From assembly GCF_003443895.1 (NCBI RefSeq), contig NZ_QQOA01000016.1, positions 1-64,000 of the forward strand: a stretch of 64,000 nucleotides of DNA. The letters run 5' to 3'. Both the position numbers and the translations under genes were made by a program. Positions 52,169 to 61,761 of this stretch are shown here, piece after piece (the first letter of the stretch is position 1; each line of letters starts with the position of its first letter). Source of the DNA: Paraburkholderia phosphatilytica (GTDB taxonomy: Bacteria > Pseudomonadota > Gammaproteobacteria > Burkholderiales > Burkholderiaceae). The notes below the pieces were generated by a model. That model was given only the letters and a program-made list of their open reading frames with translations, made no database searches and had not been told where the DNA came from.

Positions 52169-53159
52169 AACCACCTTCCTTCGCTGTATCCGCGGCGCTG
52201 ATCATCTTCTGTACCCGCAGCGCGTATTGTCCGTTGAAAATTCCGTAACCGCATTCCATCACCGGCACGCCATCCACCTTCCCGACGATCGCTTCGGGAA
52301 TGTCGATCGGCAGCACGTCGCCTTTGCGCATGTTGAGGATCTGCTCGAACGTGATCGGGATCTGCGCGAGATCCGCTGTCAGCTGCACTTCGGCCGACTG
52401 CACCTGCTGCGACAGCACGCGCACCCAGCGGCGGTCCACTTCGAGCGCTTCGCCCTGGATCGGCGAGCTCAACACGTCGCGGATCGGTTCGATCATCGAG
52501 TACGGCATGCAGATGTGCAGTGTGCCGCCCGTCGGGCCGAATTCGATCGAGAACTGCGTGACGATGACGATTTCGTTCGGCGTCGCGACGTTAGCGAACT
52601 GCGTGTGCATTTCCGAGCGCACGAATTCGAACTGCAGCGGCCGCACGCTTTTCCACGACGCCGCGTAATGCTCGAACGTGAGCGACAGCAGCTTGCTGAT
52701 GATGCGGTGCTCGGTCTGCGTGAAATCGCGGCCTTCGACGCGCGTGTGAAAGCGCCCGTCGCCGCCGAACAGGTTGTCGACGACGAAGAACACGAGGTTC
52801 GGGTCGAACACGAACAGCGACGTGCCGCGCAGCGGCTTCACGTGCACCAGATTCAGGTTCGTCGGAATCGGTAGATTGCGCGTGAACTCGCTGTACTTCA
52901 GGACCTTCACCGGGCCGACGGAGATTTCCGCCGTGCGTCGCATGAAGTTGAAGATGCCGACGCGCAACAGGCGTGCAAAACGGTCGTTGATGATCTCGAG
53001 GCCGGGCATCCGGCCGCGCACGATCCGTTCCTGCGTCGCGATGTTGTAGGGGCGGACACCGGTACGCTCGGTCTGTTCGACCTCTGAGTCGTTTTCGCCG
53101 GTGACACCCTTGAGGAGGGCATCGACCTCCTCCTGGGACATGAATTCTTCGTGACCCAT
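52161..53159 (-). CDS. fliM: Flagellar switch protein FliM
   Basis: Middle of the C-ring switch, target of CheY-P; 332 residues. The N-terminal CheY-binding peptide is EEFMSQEEVDALLKGV. The CheC-like middle domain (about 55-235) and the FliN-like C-terminal domain follow (LPIDIPEAIVGKVDGVPVMECGYG). 59 bases after fliL. Confidence 0.97.
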   Translation of the reverse strand: MGHEEFMSQEEVDALLKGVTGENDSEVEQTERTGVRPYNIATQERIVRGRMPGLEIINDRFARLLRVGIFNFMRRTAEISVGPVKVLKYSEFTRNLPIPTNLNLVHVKPLRGTSLFVFDPNLVFFVVDNLFGGDGRFHTRVEGRDFTQTEHRIISKLLSLTFEHYAASWKSVRPLQFEFVRSEMHTQFANVATPNEIVIVTQFSIEFGPTGGTLHICMPYSMIEPIRDVLSSPIQGEALEVDRRWVRVLSQQVQSAEVQLTADLAQIPITFEQILNMRKGDVLPIDIPEAIVGKVDGVPVMECGYGIFNGQYALRVQKMISAADTAKEGGYE

Positions 53160-53218
53160 GGCGGTTCCTGGTTCGTCGGTTCGCTATGGCGTGGGGTATT
53201 CGCTGGCAGGACTCGACG

Positions 53219-53725
53219 TCACTGCACGACGAACTCGGTGAACAGCACATCTTCGACGTGCAACGGCTCTTCGCCCTTGTCCGTCGGCTGTTCGATCAGC
53301 TGGACCAGCTCCTTCGCGAGCGCGTGCTTGCCATCGAGCGTCGCGAGGTCGTCGGGGTGCTTGTTCGACAGCGCGAGCAGGATGCGGCTGCGAATTTCGG
53401 GCATGTGTTCGTTGATGCGCTCCTGCGCCTTCTGGTCGTCGAGCTTCAGCGTGAGGCCGACGCGCAGGTAGTGCTGCTGGCCGTCGTCCGACAGCAGGTT
53501 CACCGTCATCGAGTCGAGCGGGAAGAACACCGGGGCGGGCGCCGGCTTCGGTGCGGCGGCCTGCGCGGCGCCCGCGGGAGCCTGCTTCTTCATGAAGAAC
53601 CAGACACCCGCGCCGGCACCGCCTGCCGCGATGAGCACGATCACCAGGATGATGATCAAACGCTTCATGAAGCCCGGGCGGGCGGGTTGTGCTGCGGGTT
53701 GCTGGTTTGCGGTCGTGGATGCCAT
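53219..53725 (-). CDS. fliL: Flagellar basal-body protein FliL
   Basis: Stator-associated membrane protein, 168 residues. One span (LIIILVIVLIAAGGAGAGVWFF) after an Ala/Pro N-terminus, then the periplasmic stomatin-like region FFPLDSMTVNLLSDDGQQHYLRVGLTLKL. First gene of fliLMNOPQR. Confidence 0.95.
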   Translation of the reverse strand: MASTTANQQPAAQPARPGFMKRLIIILVIVLIAAGGAGAGVWFFMKKQAPAGAAQAAAPKPAPAPVFFPLDSMTVNLLSDDGQQHYLRVGLTLKLDDQKAQERINEHMPEIRSRILLALSNKHPDDLATLDGKHALAKELVQLIEQPTDKGEEPLHVEDVLFTEFVVQ

Positions 53726-54115
53726 GGGATATCTGCTTGTATCGATTCGTCCAGGGTGAATTGTTCGGTAAACCCGGGTTCCGTGATAAGCCGAAAAGAA
53801 GGGGGATTCGTGGCCAGCTTGATGTTTTAACGCGCCGCGAGCAGCTGTGGCCCTTTTGTGCGCCCGCTGGTATCGGGCATCGCGGCCGGACGGCGAGGCG
53901 GTCGAGCGCGATTTTTCAGCGCGCGCGGCGAGGTGCGATTCAAGCGACTGCGCGGGTCCGACGCTTCGACTGCTTCAATGCTTGGGTCGGCCGGATGGCC
54001 GTTGGTGCCATGCGGGCTGGGTTTTGTGTGCGCCTTTGCGTGTGCTTCGGGCATGCGCCAGACGGGCGGCGCAGGTCATGGCGCCGCCTGCCTGGGCGAT
54101 GGTCCTTCCAGCCGC
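53726..54115. other. fliK-fliL intergenic region
   Basis: 390 bases between fliK and fliL (both minus). The part near fliL carries a possible class II promoter. A 75-codon open frame at 53827-54054 (minus) lacks a ribosome site and is low complexity; I do not call it. Confidence 0.5.
53760..53800 (-). promoter_or_regulatory. Possible class II promoter of fliL operon
   Basis: Minus strand: CTTTTCG (53792-53798) and -10 AACAAT (53760-53765) at the spacing of the flhB promoter. A second, overlapping CTTATCA makes the alignment ambiguous, so this is the weakest of the eight. Confidence 0.4.
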
Positions 54116-55675
54116 TTACGCGAACGTATCGACGAGCCCGACCGTGCGCCGCGTCGGCGTGGCCGAGGAGACACCCGCTGTCGTCAGATCGGCGCCCACC
54201 GACGATCCGCGGCCCGATCCGCGCCCGCCGCGCGTGCTGCTGCCGCCGCTCGACTGCTGCTGGCTCGCCTGCCGCGAGAAGCCGTCGCTGACGGTCGTGC
54301 TGCCGAGCCCGATGCCGTTCTGCTGCATCTGCTCGCGCAGCTTCGGCAGCGCGGCTTCCACAGCCTCGCGCACCTGCTGGTGCTGCGACACGAAGAGCGC
54401 GTGAGCGTGCGAATCCGACACCTGCAGCACGACCTGCAACGGCCCGAGATCCGGCGGGTTGAGCGTCAGCTCGGCGGTCTGCTGGTGCGCGTTCGACAGG
54501 AACACCACCTTCTGGCTGAACGCGTCTTCCCAGTCCTGGGTGCCGACTTCCGGCGCGATCGACGCCTGCGCGGCCGCCGCCGTCGCGTTCGGGTTCGTGG
54601 TCTGCGTCGCAGCGGCCGCGGCCGTTGCGGCGGCGCTGTTGGCCATCGCCTGGGTTGCCGCGAAGCTCGCGCGCGCGTTGTCGGCGCTGGCGTTCGCGGC
54701 GCTCATGCTGGCCGTGGTCGCGGTGGCCGTGGCAGCGGCGAGTGCCGCTGCGTCGTTCTGCGCGGTGGCCGCGCCTGCGCCGCCATCCGCGCCGCCGCCG
54801 GCTGCCGCGTCCGCCGCCGTGCCTTTACCATTGCCATTGCCGCCGCCCGTGAGCAGGCTGACGGCGCGCGCACCCTTGCCGCCGCCGGTGGCGAGGCTGA
54901 CGGTGCCGTCGTCGTCCGTGCCGGTGCCGCTGGTGGCGCTCGTGCCGCCGGTCGCGTTCGCTGCGGTCGTGGTGGTCGTCGCGCCCGTTGCGTTCGCGAG
55001 GGCGGCGAGCGCGGCCTGCAGCGCGTCCATCGGTGCGCCCGATGCCGTTTGCGTGGCCGCGTCCTTCTTGCCGGCCGCGCCGGTGCCATCGGTGCCGTCA
55101 GCCGTGGTGGCCGCGGTCGCGGCGGCAGCTGCCGTCGACGGGTCCGTGCTGCTACCTCCCTGCGATGCCGCAGCCTGCGCGGCTGCGATGGCCTGCGCCT
55201 GCGCCGCGGCGGCGGCTGCCGCGGCGTTCTGCGTCGCGGCTGTCGCCTGCTGCGCCGTCTGGGCGTTCTGCGCGCTCGCGTTTTGCCGCGACCGCACCGC
55301 CGTGTTGCTCGGGTCGTTCGGGTTGGACGCCTGCTGCGTCGAATCGGCGGACTGGCTGTCCTGCGTGCTGTCCGACGCGTTCGTCGAATCGGTCGAGTTC
55401 GATGCGTCGGTCTGGTCTGCCGAGTTCGCCGAGTCGGCCGCGTTCGTGGTGTCGGACCAGCCGGAGTCGTCCGAAGGGCCGAGCGACGACGTGTCGTCGG
55501 ACTGCGGCTGCGACCAGAACGGCTGCGACCAGTTCGGCACCTGCGACTGCGCGTTGAGGTTCTGCTGCAGCGTCTGCGCGAACGACGGGCCGTTCGTGTT
55601 CGACGTCGACGACGGCGCGAAGCCACCCGTCGACGCGTTCGACAGCGAGTTGAGTAGAGAAACGGACGAGGTCAT
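54116..55675 (-). CDS. fliK: Flagellar hook-length control protein FliK
   Basis: Exported ruler that triggers the FlhB switch; 519 residues. The first 360 residues are a low-complexity Ser/Asp/Ala/Thr/Gln region. The C-terminal Flg_hook domain is WEDAFSQKVVFLSNAHQQTAELTLNPPDLGPLQVVL, followed by ALPKLREQMQQNGIGLGSTTVSDGF. ATG at 55675. 148 bases after fliJ. A second FliK-like gene starts at 63163. Confidence 0.94.
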   Translation of the reverse strand: MTSSVSLLNSLSNASTGGFAPSSTSNTNGPSFAQTLQQNLNAQSQVPNWSQPFWSQPQSDDTSSLGPSDDSGWSDTTNAADSANSADQTDASNSTDSTNASDSTQDSQSADSTQQASNPNDPSNTAVRSRQNASAQNAQTAQQATAATQNAAAAAAAAQAQAIAAAQAAASQGGSSTDPSTAAAAATAATTADGTDGTGAAGKKDAATQTASGAPMDALQAALAALANATGATTTTTAANATGGTSATSGTGTDDDGTVSLATGGGKGARAVSLLTGGGNGNGKGTAADAAAGGGADGGAGAATAQNDAAALAAATATATTASMSAANASADNARASFAATQAMANSAAATAAAAATQTTNPNATAAAAQASIAPEVGTQDWEDAFSQKVVFLSNAHQQTAELTLNPPDLGPLQVVLQVSDSHAHALFVSQHQQVREAVEAALPKLREQMQQNGIGLGSTTVSDGFSRQASQQQSSGGSSTRGGRGSGRGSSVGADLTTAGVSSATPTRRTVGLVDTFA

Positions 55676-55823
55676 GGCGATTCCTTCAAACCGTCCTGCG
55701 GCATTGAAGCGGGCTTGTTCGGAGCGGCCGGCCCGCGTACGGGCCGTGGTCTATCGGTTGAATTCGGTACAAAAGACGCTTGCGGCGTCGTCGGATACGG
55801 ATCACGCGTGCATCACGCACGCA

Positions 55824-56273
55824 TCAGGCATTATCGGCACGCATACGCAGCACGCGCGCCGCGTGTTCGTCGGCGTCGCGCTGCTCGCGCCGCGCGGTCT
55901 TGCGTGCTTCCACCGCGTCGCCGCGCGCCTGCAGCACTTCGTACGAGCCGAGCTTCTGGCGCTGGCGCTGCCACTCGGGCTTCGCCGCTTCGACCCGCTG
56001 CGTCGCGGCCGTGAGCAGACGCCGCTGCTGCTCGATCGCGGCGTCGAGCGTGTCGATGAACGCCTGGAAGTTGCGCATGTTGCCGGCCGGCATGCCTTGC
56101 TGCGCGGAGGTCGTGAAGCGCGAGTAGTACTCGTTGCGGTATTCGACGAGCGCATTCAGCTGCTTTTCGACTTCGCCCCGTTCGCGCTGGGCTCGGCCGA
56201 GCCGTTGCGCGGCGGCGTCGACGTCGTCCTGCGCAAGCTCGATCAGGGTCTGCAGCGGTGAGGGGTTCGGCAT
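55824..56273 (-). CDS. fliJ: Flagellar export protein FliJ
   Basis: Coiled-coil stalk that turns within the FliI hexamer; 149 residues, almost all helix with Gln/Arg/Ala heptads (AAQRLGRAQRERGEVEKQLNAL; RRLLTAATQRVEAAKPEW). ATG 2 bases after the fliI stop, so coupled. Confidence 0.93.
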   Translation of the reverse strand: MPNPSPLQTLIELAQDDVDAAAQRLGRAQRERGEVEKQLNALVEYRNEYYSRFTTSAQQGMPAGNMRNFQAFIDTLDAAIEQQRRLLTAATQRVEAAKPEWQRQRQKLGSYEVLQARGDAVEARKTARREQRDADEHAARVLRMRADNA

Positions 56274-56275
56274 CG

Positions 56276-57997
56276 TCAGCCTCCGTGTTCAAACAGCGAG
56301 CCGAGCATGGCAATGCTCTGGTCAAAGGGTGCGCATTCCCGGAAACCTTGTTGCAGGAACGCTTCCATCCGTGGGTACAGCGCGATCGCGCGGTCCAGCA
56401 GCGCGTCCCGACCCGTCGAATAGGCGCCGACGTTGATCAGGTCACGGTTGCGCTGGTAGCGCGACAGCATCTGCTTGAACATACGCGTTTTGTCGAGATG
56501 CTTATCGTCGATCAGCGCGGTCATTGCCCGGCTTATCGAGGCTTCGATGTCGATGGCCGGATAGTGCCCGGCTTCCGCCAGCGCGCGGGACAGCACGATG
56601 TGACCGTCGAGAATCGCGCGCGCCGAATCGGCGATCGGATCCTGCTGGTCGTCGCCTTCGGTCAGCACGGTGTAGAACGCGGTGATCGAGCCGCCGCCTT
56701 CCGGGCCGTTGCCGGTGCGCTCGACGAGCGCCGGGAGCTTGGCGAACACCGACGGCGGATAGCCTTTGGTCGCGGGCGGCTCGCCGATCGCGAGCGCGAT
56801 CTCGCGCTGCGCCATCGCGTAGCGGGTCAGCGAATCCATCAGCAGCAGCACGTGCTTGCCCTGGTCGCGGAAATATTCGGCGAGCGAGGTCGTGTAAGCG
56901 GCCGCCTGCATGCGCAGGAGCGGCGACACGTCGGCCGGCGCGGCCACCACCACCGAGCGCGCGAGACCGTCTTCGCCGAGAATCTGCTCGATGAATTCCT
57001 TCACTTCGCGGCCCCGTTCGCCGATCAGCCCGATCACGATCACTTCGGCGCTGGTGTAGCGCGCCATTGTGCCGAGCAGCACCGATTTACCGACGCCTGA
57101 GCCGGCGAAGAGGCCCATCCGCTGGCCACGTCCGACGGTGAGCAGCGAGTTGATCGCGCGCACGCCGACGTCGAGCACCTTGTGGATCGGCTCGCGGTCC
57201 AGCGGGTTGATGGTGGGCGCGGAGAGCGGCGCATCGGCGTTCGTGTCGAGCGGGCCGAGGCCGTCGAGCGGCCGGCCGGATGCATCGACGACGCGGCCGA
57301 GCATGCCCCAGCCCACCGGCAGACGCTTCGCGCCCGCCATCGGATCCATGATCGGCGCGCTTTCGAGCGGATAGACGCGCGCGCCGGGCAGCAGGCCCGC
57401 GACCTGGGTCGTCGGCATCAGGAACAGCTTGTCGCCGGAGAAGCCGACCACTTCGGCTTCGGCCATTGGCAGCGTGCTGCCTTGCGGCAGCTCGATCATC
57501 ACTTCCGCGCCGACCGCGAGACGCAGGCCGACGGCTTCCAGCACGAGACCGGCCGCGCGGGTCAGCCGGCCGCACGCGCGCATCGGCTTCGCGATCTGGT
57601 TGCGTTCGCGCAGATCGTCGAGGCGGTTGCGCCACGCGGCGAGATACGGATTGTCCGGAAAGCGCGGGCCCTGATGCACGGCTGCTGCCGCCTGCGCGGC
57701 GCCGGCTGCCGACGTGCGGCTCGCGGCGGGCGCGTGCGGGGTTGCATGAGCGGTTCCATGCGCGGCCGCTTGAGCGGACGCGTGGCCGGCTTCGATGAGC
57801 GCGGCTTCGAGCGCTTCGAGCGTGTCGTCGTTCGTGTGACCGTGATGCGGCGTGACGGCCACGTGCTCGACGGCGGCCGCATGCACGGCGTCGGCGGCAT
57901 CGCTTGCGGCGGCGTTGCCGAACGACGCGAGCGCCAGTTCCTGTTCGAGCGGCGTCAGGTCGCTCGCGCGGATGTCTTCGATAGTCGGCTTCACCAT
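56276..57997 (-). CDS. fliI: Flagellar export ATPase FliI, long N-terminus
   Basis: Hexameric ATPase that feeds the export gate; 573 residues. The P-loop is GSGVGKS at about 300-306, versus about 182-189 in E. coli, so there is an extra 115-residue N-terminal segment rich in Ala/His. ATPase motifs GLIGERGREVKEFIEQIL, LLLMDSLTRYAMAQREIALA and the arginine region SYRAING-like AYSTGRDALLDRAI are intact. It overlaps fliH by 7 bases. Confidence 0.96.
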   Translation of the reverse strand: MVKPTIEDIRASDLTPLEQELALASFGNAAASDAADAVHAAAVEHVAVTPHHGHTNDDTLEALEAALIEAGHASAQAAAHGTAHATPHAPAASRTSAAGAAQAAAAVHQGPRFPDNPYLAAWRNRLDDLRERNQIAKPMRACGRLTRAAGLVLEAVGLRLAVGAEVMIELPQGSTLPMAEAEVVGFSGDKLFLMPTTQVAGLLPGARVYPLESAPIMDPMAGAKRLPVGWGMLGRVVDASGRPLDGLGPLDTNADAPLSAPTINPLDREPIHKVLDVGVRAINSLLTVGRGQRMGLFAGSGVGKSVLLGTMARYTSAEVIVIGLIGERGREVKEFIEQILGEDGLARSVVVAAPADVSPLLRMQAAAYTTSLAEYFRDQGKHVLLLMDSLTRYAMAQREIALAIGEPPATKGYPPSVFAKLPALVERTGNGPEGGGSITAFYTVLTEGDDQQDPIADSARAILDGHIVLSRALAEAGHYPAIDIEASISRAMTALIDDKHLDKTRMFKQMLSRYQRNRDLINVGAYSTGRDALLDRAIALYPRMEAFLQQGFRECAPFDQSIAMLGSLFEHGG

Positions 57998-58659
57998 GTG
58001 CTCACCTTGCCGAGCGCCGCCGCGACCCGCTCCCAGCGCGTCGCGATGCCGGCGTCCACTTCGCCGCTCGCGGCGGCCGCGCGGCAGCCGCCGCGTTCCA
58101 CGGATGCGTCCGTGCGCACGGTCCAGCCGCGCGTCTGCAGTTCTTCGAGCAGGTACGCCTCGACCACCGGCAGGTCGGCGGGACTCACGATCAGCTGCGG
58201 CGCGCCCGTGAGCATCGGCTCGGTGGACAGCACCTCGCGCGCGGCGGAGAGCAGCGCGGTCGGGTCGTGCTGCACATGCTGGCGCACCACCTGCTGCGCG
58301 ATGTCGAGCGCGAGCGCGACGAGCGTCTCGGCAACATCGGTCTGCGTGCTTTCGAGCGCATTGCTGAACGCATCCGCGATCGCTTTCAGGCGGTCCGCTT
58401 CCGCGCGTGCTTCGGCGCGACCCTGCTCGATGCCTTGCTGGTAGCCCTGGTCGTAGCCGGCGCGATAGCCGAGCGCCTGACCCGCGACGTGGCCGGACGC
58501 GAGTCCTTCGTTATGCGCAACGTCGCGCAGGTGCTGCAGTTCCGCTTCGAAACGATGCTCTTCTTCCGGATCCGGTGGCGGCACCGGATCGAACGAGGCC
58601 ATCTCCCAGCGCTGGTACGCCGACAGATGCGCCTTGCGGGCTTGATCACGCTCAGACAT
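57991..58659 (-). CDS. fliH: Flagellar export ATPase regulator FliH
   Basis: Peripheral stalk that binds FliI and FliN; 222 residues. A glycine occurs at every fourth position from residue 52 to 80 (eight glycines), the GxxxG repeat helix typical of FliH. The C-terminal FliH domain follows (VAETLVALALDIAQQVVRQHV). ATG 58659 is chosen (GGCGGAAG upstream); ATG 58665 adds two residues. Overlaps fliG by 8 bases. Confidence 0.94.
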   Translation of the reverse strand: MSERDQARKAHLSAYQRWEMASFDPVPPPDPEEEHRFEAELQHLRDVAHNEGLASGHVAGQALGYRAGYDQGYQQGIEQGRAEARAEADRLKAIADAFSNALESTQTDVAETLVALALDIAQQVVRQHVQHDPTALLSAAREVLSTEPMLTGAPQLIVSPADLPVVEAYLLEELQTRGWTVRTDASVERGGCRAAAASGEVDAGIATRWERVAAALGKVSTW

Positions 58660-59647
58660 ATGCATCTTCCGCCTTGCCGCCCAGCGCGATCTGACCGCTT
58701 TCCGCAAGGTTGCGGACGATCTGCAGGATGCGGCGTTGTTGCGTTTCGACTTCCGACACGCGCACCGGGCCGCGCGAGTCGAGGTCTTCGGCCAGCAGTT
58801 CGGCCGCGCGCTGCGACATGTTCGACAGGAACTTCTGGCGCAGCGCGGGCTGCGCGCCCTTCAGCGAGATGATCAGCGCTTCCGATTCGACTTCCTTCAG
58901 CAGCAGCTGGATCGCGCGGTCTTCCAGGTCGAGCAGGTTCTCGAACACGAACATCTGGTCGATGATCTTCTGCGCGAGTTCCGCGTCGTACTGGCGGACC
59001 GTTTCGAGCACGCCTTCTTCGTGGTTGCTCGACATGAAGTTGAGGATTTCCGCAGCCGTGCGGATGCCGCCCATCGGGCTGCGCTTCAGGTTGTCGCTGC
59101 CCGACAGCAGGCCCGTGAGCACGTCGTCGAGTTCGCGCAGCGCAGCCGGCTGGATACCGTCGAGCGTCGCGATCCGCAGCAGCACGTCGTTGCGCAGGCG
59201 CTCGGTGAAGCACGCCACGATCTCGGATGCCTGATCGCGGTCGAGGTGCACGAGGATCGTCGCGATGATCTGCGGGTGCTCGTTCTTGATCAGTTCCGCG
59301 ACAGCAGCCGAGTCCATCCACTTCAGGCCTTCGATGCCGCTCGTGTCGCTGCCCTGCAGGATGCGGTCGATGATGACGCCGGCCTTGTCCTCGCCGAGCG
59401 CCTTCGTCAGCACGGTGCGGATGTACTCGCTCGAATCCAGCGACAGCGCGGTGTGCTGCTCCGCTTCCTTCGCGAACTCGCCGAGCACCTCGTCGATCTT
59501 TTCGCGCGTGACGTTCTTCAGCGCGGCCATCGCGACGCCGATCTTCTGCACCTCGCGCGGCGCGAGGAACTTGAACACCTGCGCGGCCTCTTCCTCACCG
59601 ATCGACATCAGCAGGATCGCGCTCTTGGTCACGCCTTCAGCGTTCAT
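58652..59647 (-). CDS. fliG: Flagellar switch protein FliG
   Basis: Rotor protein that meets MotA; 331 residues. Conserved EHPQ motif (AELIKNEHPQIIATILVHLDRDQASEIV), the middle DPIGG-like region, and the C-terminal torque helix (DQMFVFENLLDLEDRAIQLLLKEVE). Overlaps fliF by 11 bases, so the MS ring and rotor are made together. Confidence 0.97.
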   Translation of the reverse strand: MNAEGVTKSAILLMSIGEEEAAQVFKFLAPREVQKIGVAMAALKNVTREKIDEVLGEFAKEAEQHTALSLDSSEYIRTVLTKALGEDKAGVIIDRILQGSDTSGIEGLKWMDSAAVAELIKNEHPQIIATILVHLDRDQASEIVACFTERLRNDVLLRIATLDGIQPAALRELDDVLTGLLSGSDNLKRSPMGGIRTAAEILNFMSSNHEEGVLETVRQYDAELAQKIIDQMFVFENLLDLEDRAIQLLLKEVESEALIISLKGAQPALRQKFLSNMSQRAAELLAEDLDSRGPVRVSEVETQQRRILQIVRNLAESGQIALGGKAEDAYV

Positions 59648-61427
59648 CGGACACCCAGTTCTTGACTACAGTTGCAACGATCTTCGGGTCCTGGCGCGCG
59701 ATCGTACGCGCGAATTCCAGGTTCCGCTCGAACTTGTTCCGGCCGCTCTCGAACGCGAGCAGCGGATTGTCCTCGCTGCCGTCTTCGAGCGCTTCGCCGC
59801 CGCGCTCCGCCGATGACGTCGGCGGCAGGCCGTCGAGCAGCATCGGCTCGTCCGAGGCGGAGGCGAGGGCCGGCGCCGCTTCCACCGGCGGCGGGAATGC
59901 GCGGCGCATCGCCGGACGCACCATCGCGAAGTACAGGAACAGCGCGACCACGAAGATGCCGAGGTACCTGGCGGCCTGCATCGCGTACGCGATCATTTCC
60001 GGCGTGCGCCACCACGGTACGACCGGCGTGACGTCGTTGTTCGACTGGAACGCGCTGTTCATCACGTACACGGTGTCGCCGCGCTTCGCGTCGTAGCCCA
60101 TCGCGTCCTTCACGAGCTGCTCGACCTTGGCGATCTGTTCCTGCGGCACCGGCTGCATCGTCGAATGGCCCTTGCCGTCGGCCTGCGGCACGTAGTTGAC
60201 GACCACCGCCACCGACAGGCGCTTCACGCTGCCCGCGCCCAGCTGCGTATGGCGCACGGTGCGGTCGAGTTCGTAGTTGGTCGTGGTGTCCTTGCGATCG
60301 CTGATCGGCTGGCCCGACGCGCCCGGCACGCCGCTCGCGGCATCCACCGGCGCGGACGCCGGCTGCGGCGGCGAGTTCGACAGCGCGCCCGGTACGCCCT
60401 GCGCGCCGCCCGTGGCTGCTTCCATCGCCGAGCTGGTCTGCTGGCTGCGGATCGCCGCGCTCTGCGGGTTGCCGTTCGGGTCGTAGCTTTCGGCGGTCTG
60501 CTCGCTCTTCGAGAAGTCGACGTCGGCGCTCACCTGCGAGTGTGCGTTGCCGGCGCCGAAAATCGGCGCGAGGATCGCGTCGATCCGCTGCTGCGTGTTG
60601 AGTTCCACCTGCTGCACATACTTGAGCTGCGACGCATCGAGGCCCGTACCGCTCGTTGCCTGCGTGAGCAGGTTGCCGTCCTGGTCGACGATCGTCACGT
60701 TGTGCACCGGCAGATCGGGCACCGCCGACGCCACCATGTGCGTGATCGCCGACACCTGGCCGTCGTCGAGCATGCGGCCCGGATTCAGGTCGACGAGCAC
60801 CGATGCGGTCGGCGCTTCCTTGTCGCGCACGAACACCGAAGGCTTCGGAATCGCGAGATGCACGCGCGCCGTCTTCACGCTGGAAATGGATTCGATGGTC
60901 TGCTCGAGCTCGCCTTCGAGCGCGCGCTGGTAGTTGATCTGTTCGGCGAACTGGCTGATGCCGAATTTCTGGTTGTCCATCAGCTCGAAACCGACCGAGC
61001 CGCTCTTCGGCAGGCCCTGGGTCGCGAGGCGCAGACGCGTTTCGTGCACCTGGTCGGCCGGCACGAGGATCGCGCCGCCGCCGTCGGAGAACTTGTAAGG
61101 AATGTTCTGCGCCTGGAGCGCGGTGATGATCGCGCCGCCGTCGCGGTCCGACAGGTTGCTGTAGAGCACCTTGTAGTCAGGCTGATGCATCCACATCACG
61201 AGGCCGGCGACCACGGCGATCAGGATGGCGACCGCGAAGATCAGCGGCGCGCGCGGGTTGCCGCGCATCTGCGTGAGCGAGCCGGGGAACGACAGCCGCG
61301 GGCCGAAGCTGCCGCCGAGTTCTGCGCCGCCCGCGAGGCCGCCCGCGGCGGGCGCGGCGGCGCCGGCCGGGCTGCTGGCGAGCCCGCGGGCGTCTGGGTT
61401 GATCAACGAGTTGGCTGGCGAATCCAT
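59637..61427 (-). CDS. fliF: Flagellar MS-ring protein FliF
   Basis: Membrane ring that nucleates the basal body; 596 residues. First span at about 60-76 (LIFAVAILIAVVAGLVMW), ring-building motifs including YKVLYSNLSDRDGGAIITALQAQNIPYK, a Pro/Ala-rich loop, second span (YLGIFVVALFLYFAMV), and a short FliG-binding tail. First gene of fliFGHIJK; the N-terminal 50 residues are Ala/Gly-rich. Confidence 0.97.
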   Translation of the reverse strand: MDSPANSLINPDARGLASSPAGAAAPAAGGLAGGAELGGSFGPRLSFPGSLTQMRGNPRAPLIFAVAILIAVVAGLVMWMHQPDYKVLYSNLSDRDGGAIITALQAQNIPYKFSDGGGAILVPADQVHETRLRLATQGLPKSGSVGFELMDNQKFGISQFAEQINYQRALEGELEQTIESISSVKTARVHLAIPKPSVFVRDKEAPTASVLVDLNPGRMLDDGQVSAITHMVASAVPDLPVHNVTIVDQDGNLLTQATSGTGLDASQLKYVQQVELNTQQRIDAILAPIFGAGNAHSQVSADVDFSKSEQTAESYDPNGNPQSAAIRSQQTSSAMEAATGGAQGVPGALSNSPPQPASAPVDAASGVPGASGQPISDRKDTTTNYELDRTVRHTQLGAGSVKRLSVAVVVNYVPQADGKGHSTMQPVPQEQIAKVEQLVKDAMGYDAKRGDTVYVMNSAFQSNNDVTPVVPWWRTPEMIAYAMQAARYLGIFVVALFLYFAMVRPAMRRAFPPPVEAAPALASASDEPMLLDGLPPTSSAERGGEALEDGSEDNPLLAFESGRNKFERNLEFARTIARQDPKIVATVVKNWVSDER

Positions 61428-61520
61428 TGCGTCCGATATCTCCGGGAATCCTGCGGCTCTGCTGGGTAAGGCTCCGTAAGACGATGGCGCCTGCTGCTGG
61501 CAGAGACTTTCACGAAGGGG

Positions 61521-61560
61521 ATTATCCGCAGCCTGTCAAACGTCGATCGGGTGAATAGAG
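61521..61560 (-). promoter_or_regulatory. Predicted class II promoter of fliFGHIJK
   Basis: Minus strand: CTCTATTCA (61552-61560), then -10 GATAAT (61521-61526). Twelve-base element CTCTATTCAMCC and its distance to the -10 are identical to those at flgA. Confidence 0.68.
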
Positions 61561-61575
61561 CCGGGTTTTCCCCCC

Positions 61576-61613
61576 ACTTTCGCGGGTGTCCTAGCACCCT
61601 CCCTGGTTAATCT
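61576..61613 (+). promoter_or_regulatory. Predicted class II promoter of fliE
   Basis: ACTTTCG (61576-61582) and TAATCT (61608-61613), at the same spacing as at the flgA and PAAR promoters. Weaker element match. Confidence 0.5.
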
Positions 61614-61761
61614 CGCTGTCAGATCGGCAAACCTCGCGGCCAACCTTGCGGCAACCCCGCAGCGGTCCCGCGGTCTGTACCCTGGCTGTCCCGCGCCCAC
61701 CCGGCGCAGGCGCCTGCCAGACGGACGGTCTGCCGTGTTTCCTCCTCTTTCCGGAGACAAG

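Larger units (their letters stand above)
61428..61761. other. fliF / fliE divergent control region
   Basis: 334 bases holding the two back-to-back predicted class II promoters, and a C-rich tract (TTTTCCCCCC, 61566-61575) between them. No gene is supportable. Confidence 0.6.

Noticed and set aside
53827..54054. A 75-codon minus-strand frame between fliK and fliL
   Set aside because: No ribosome site, Pro/Arg/Ala low complexity, and it overlaps the likely fliL promoter region.
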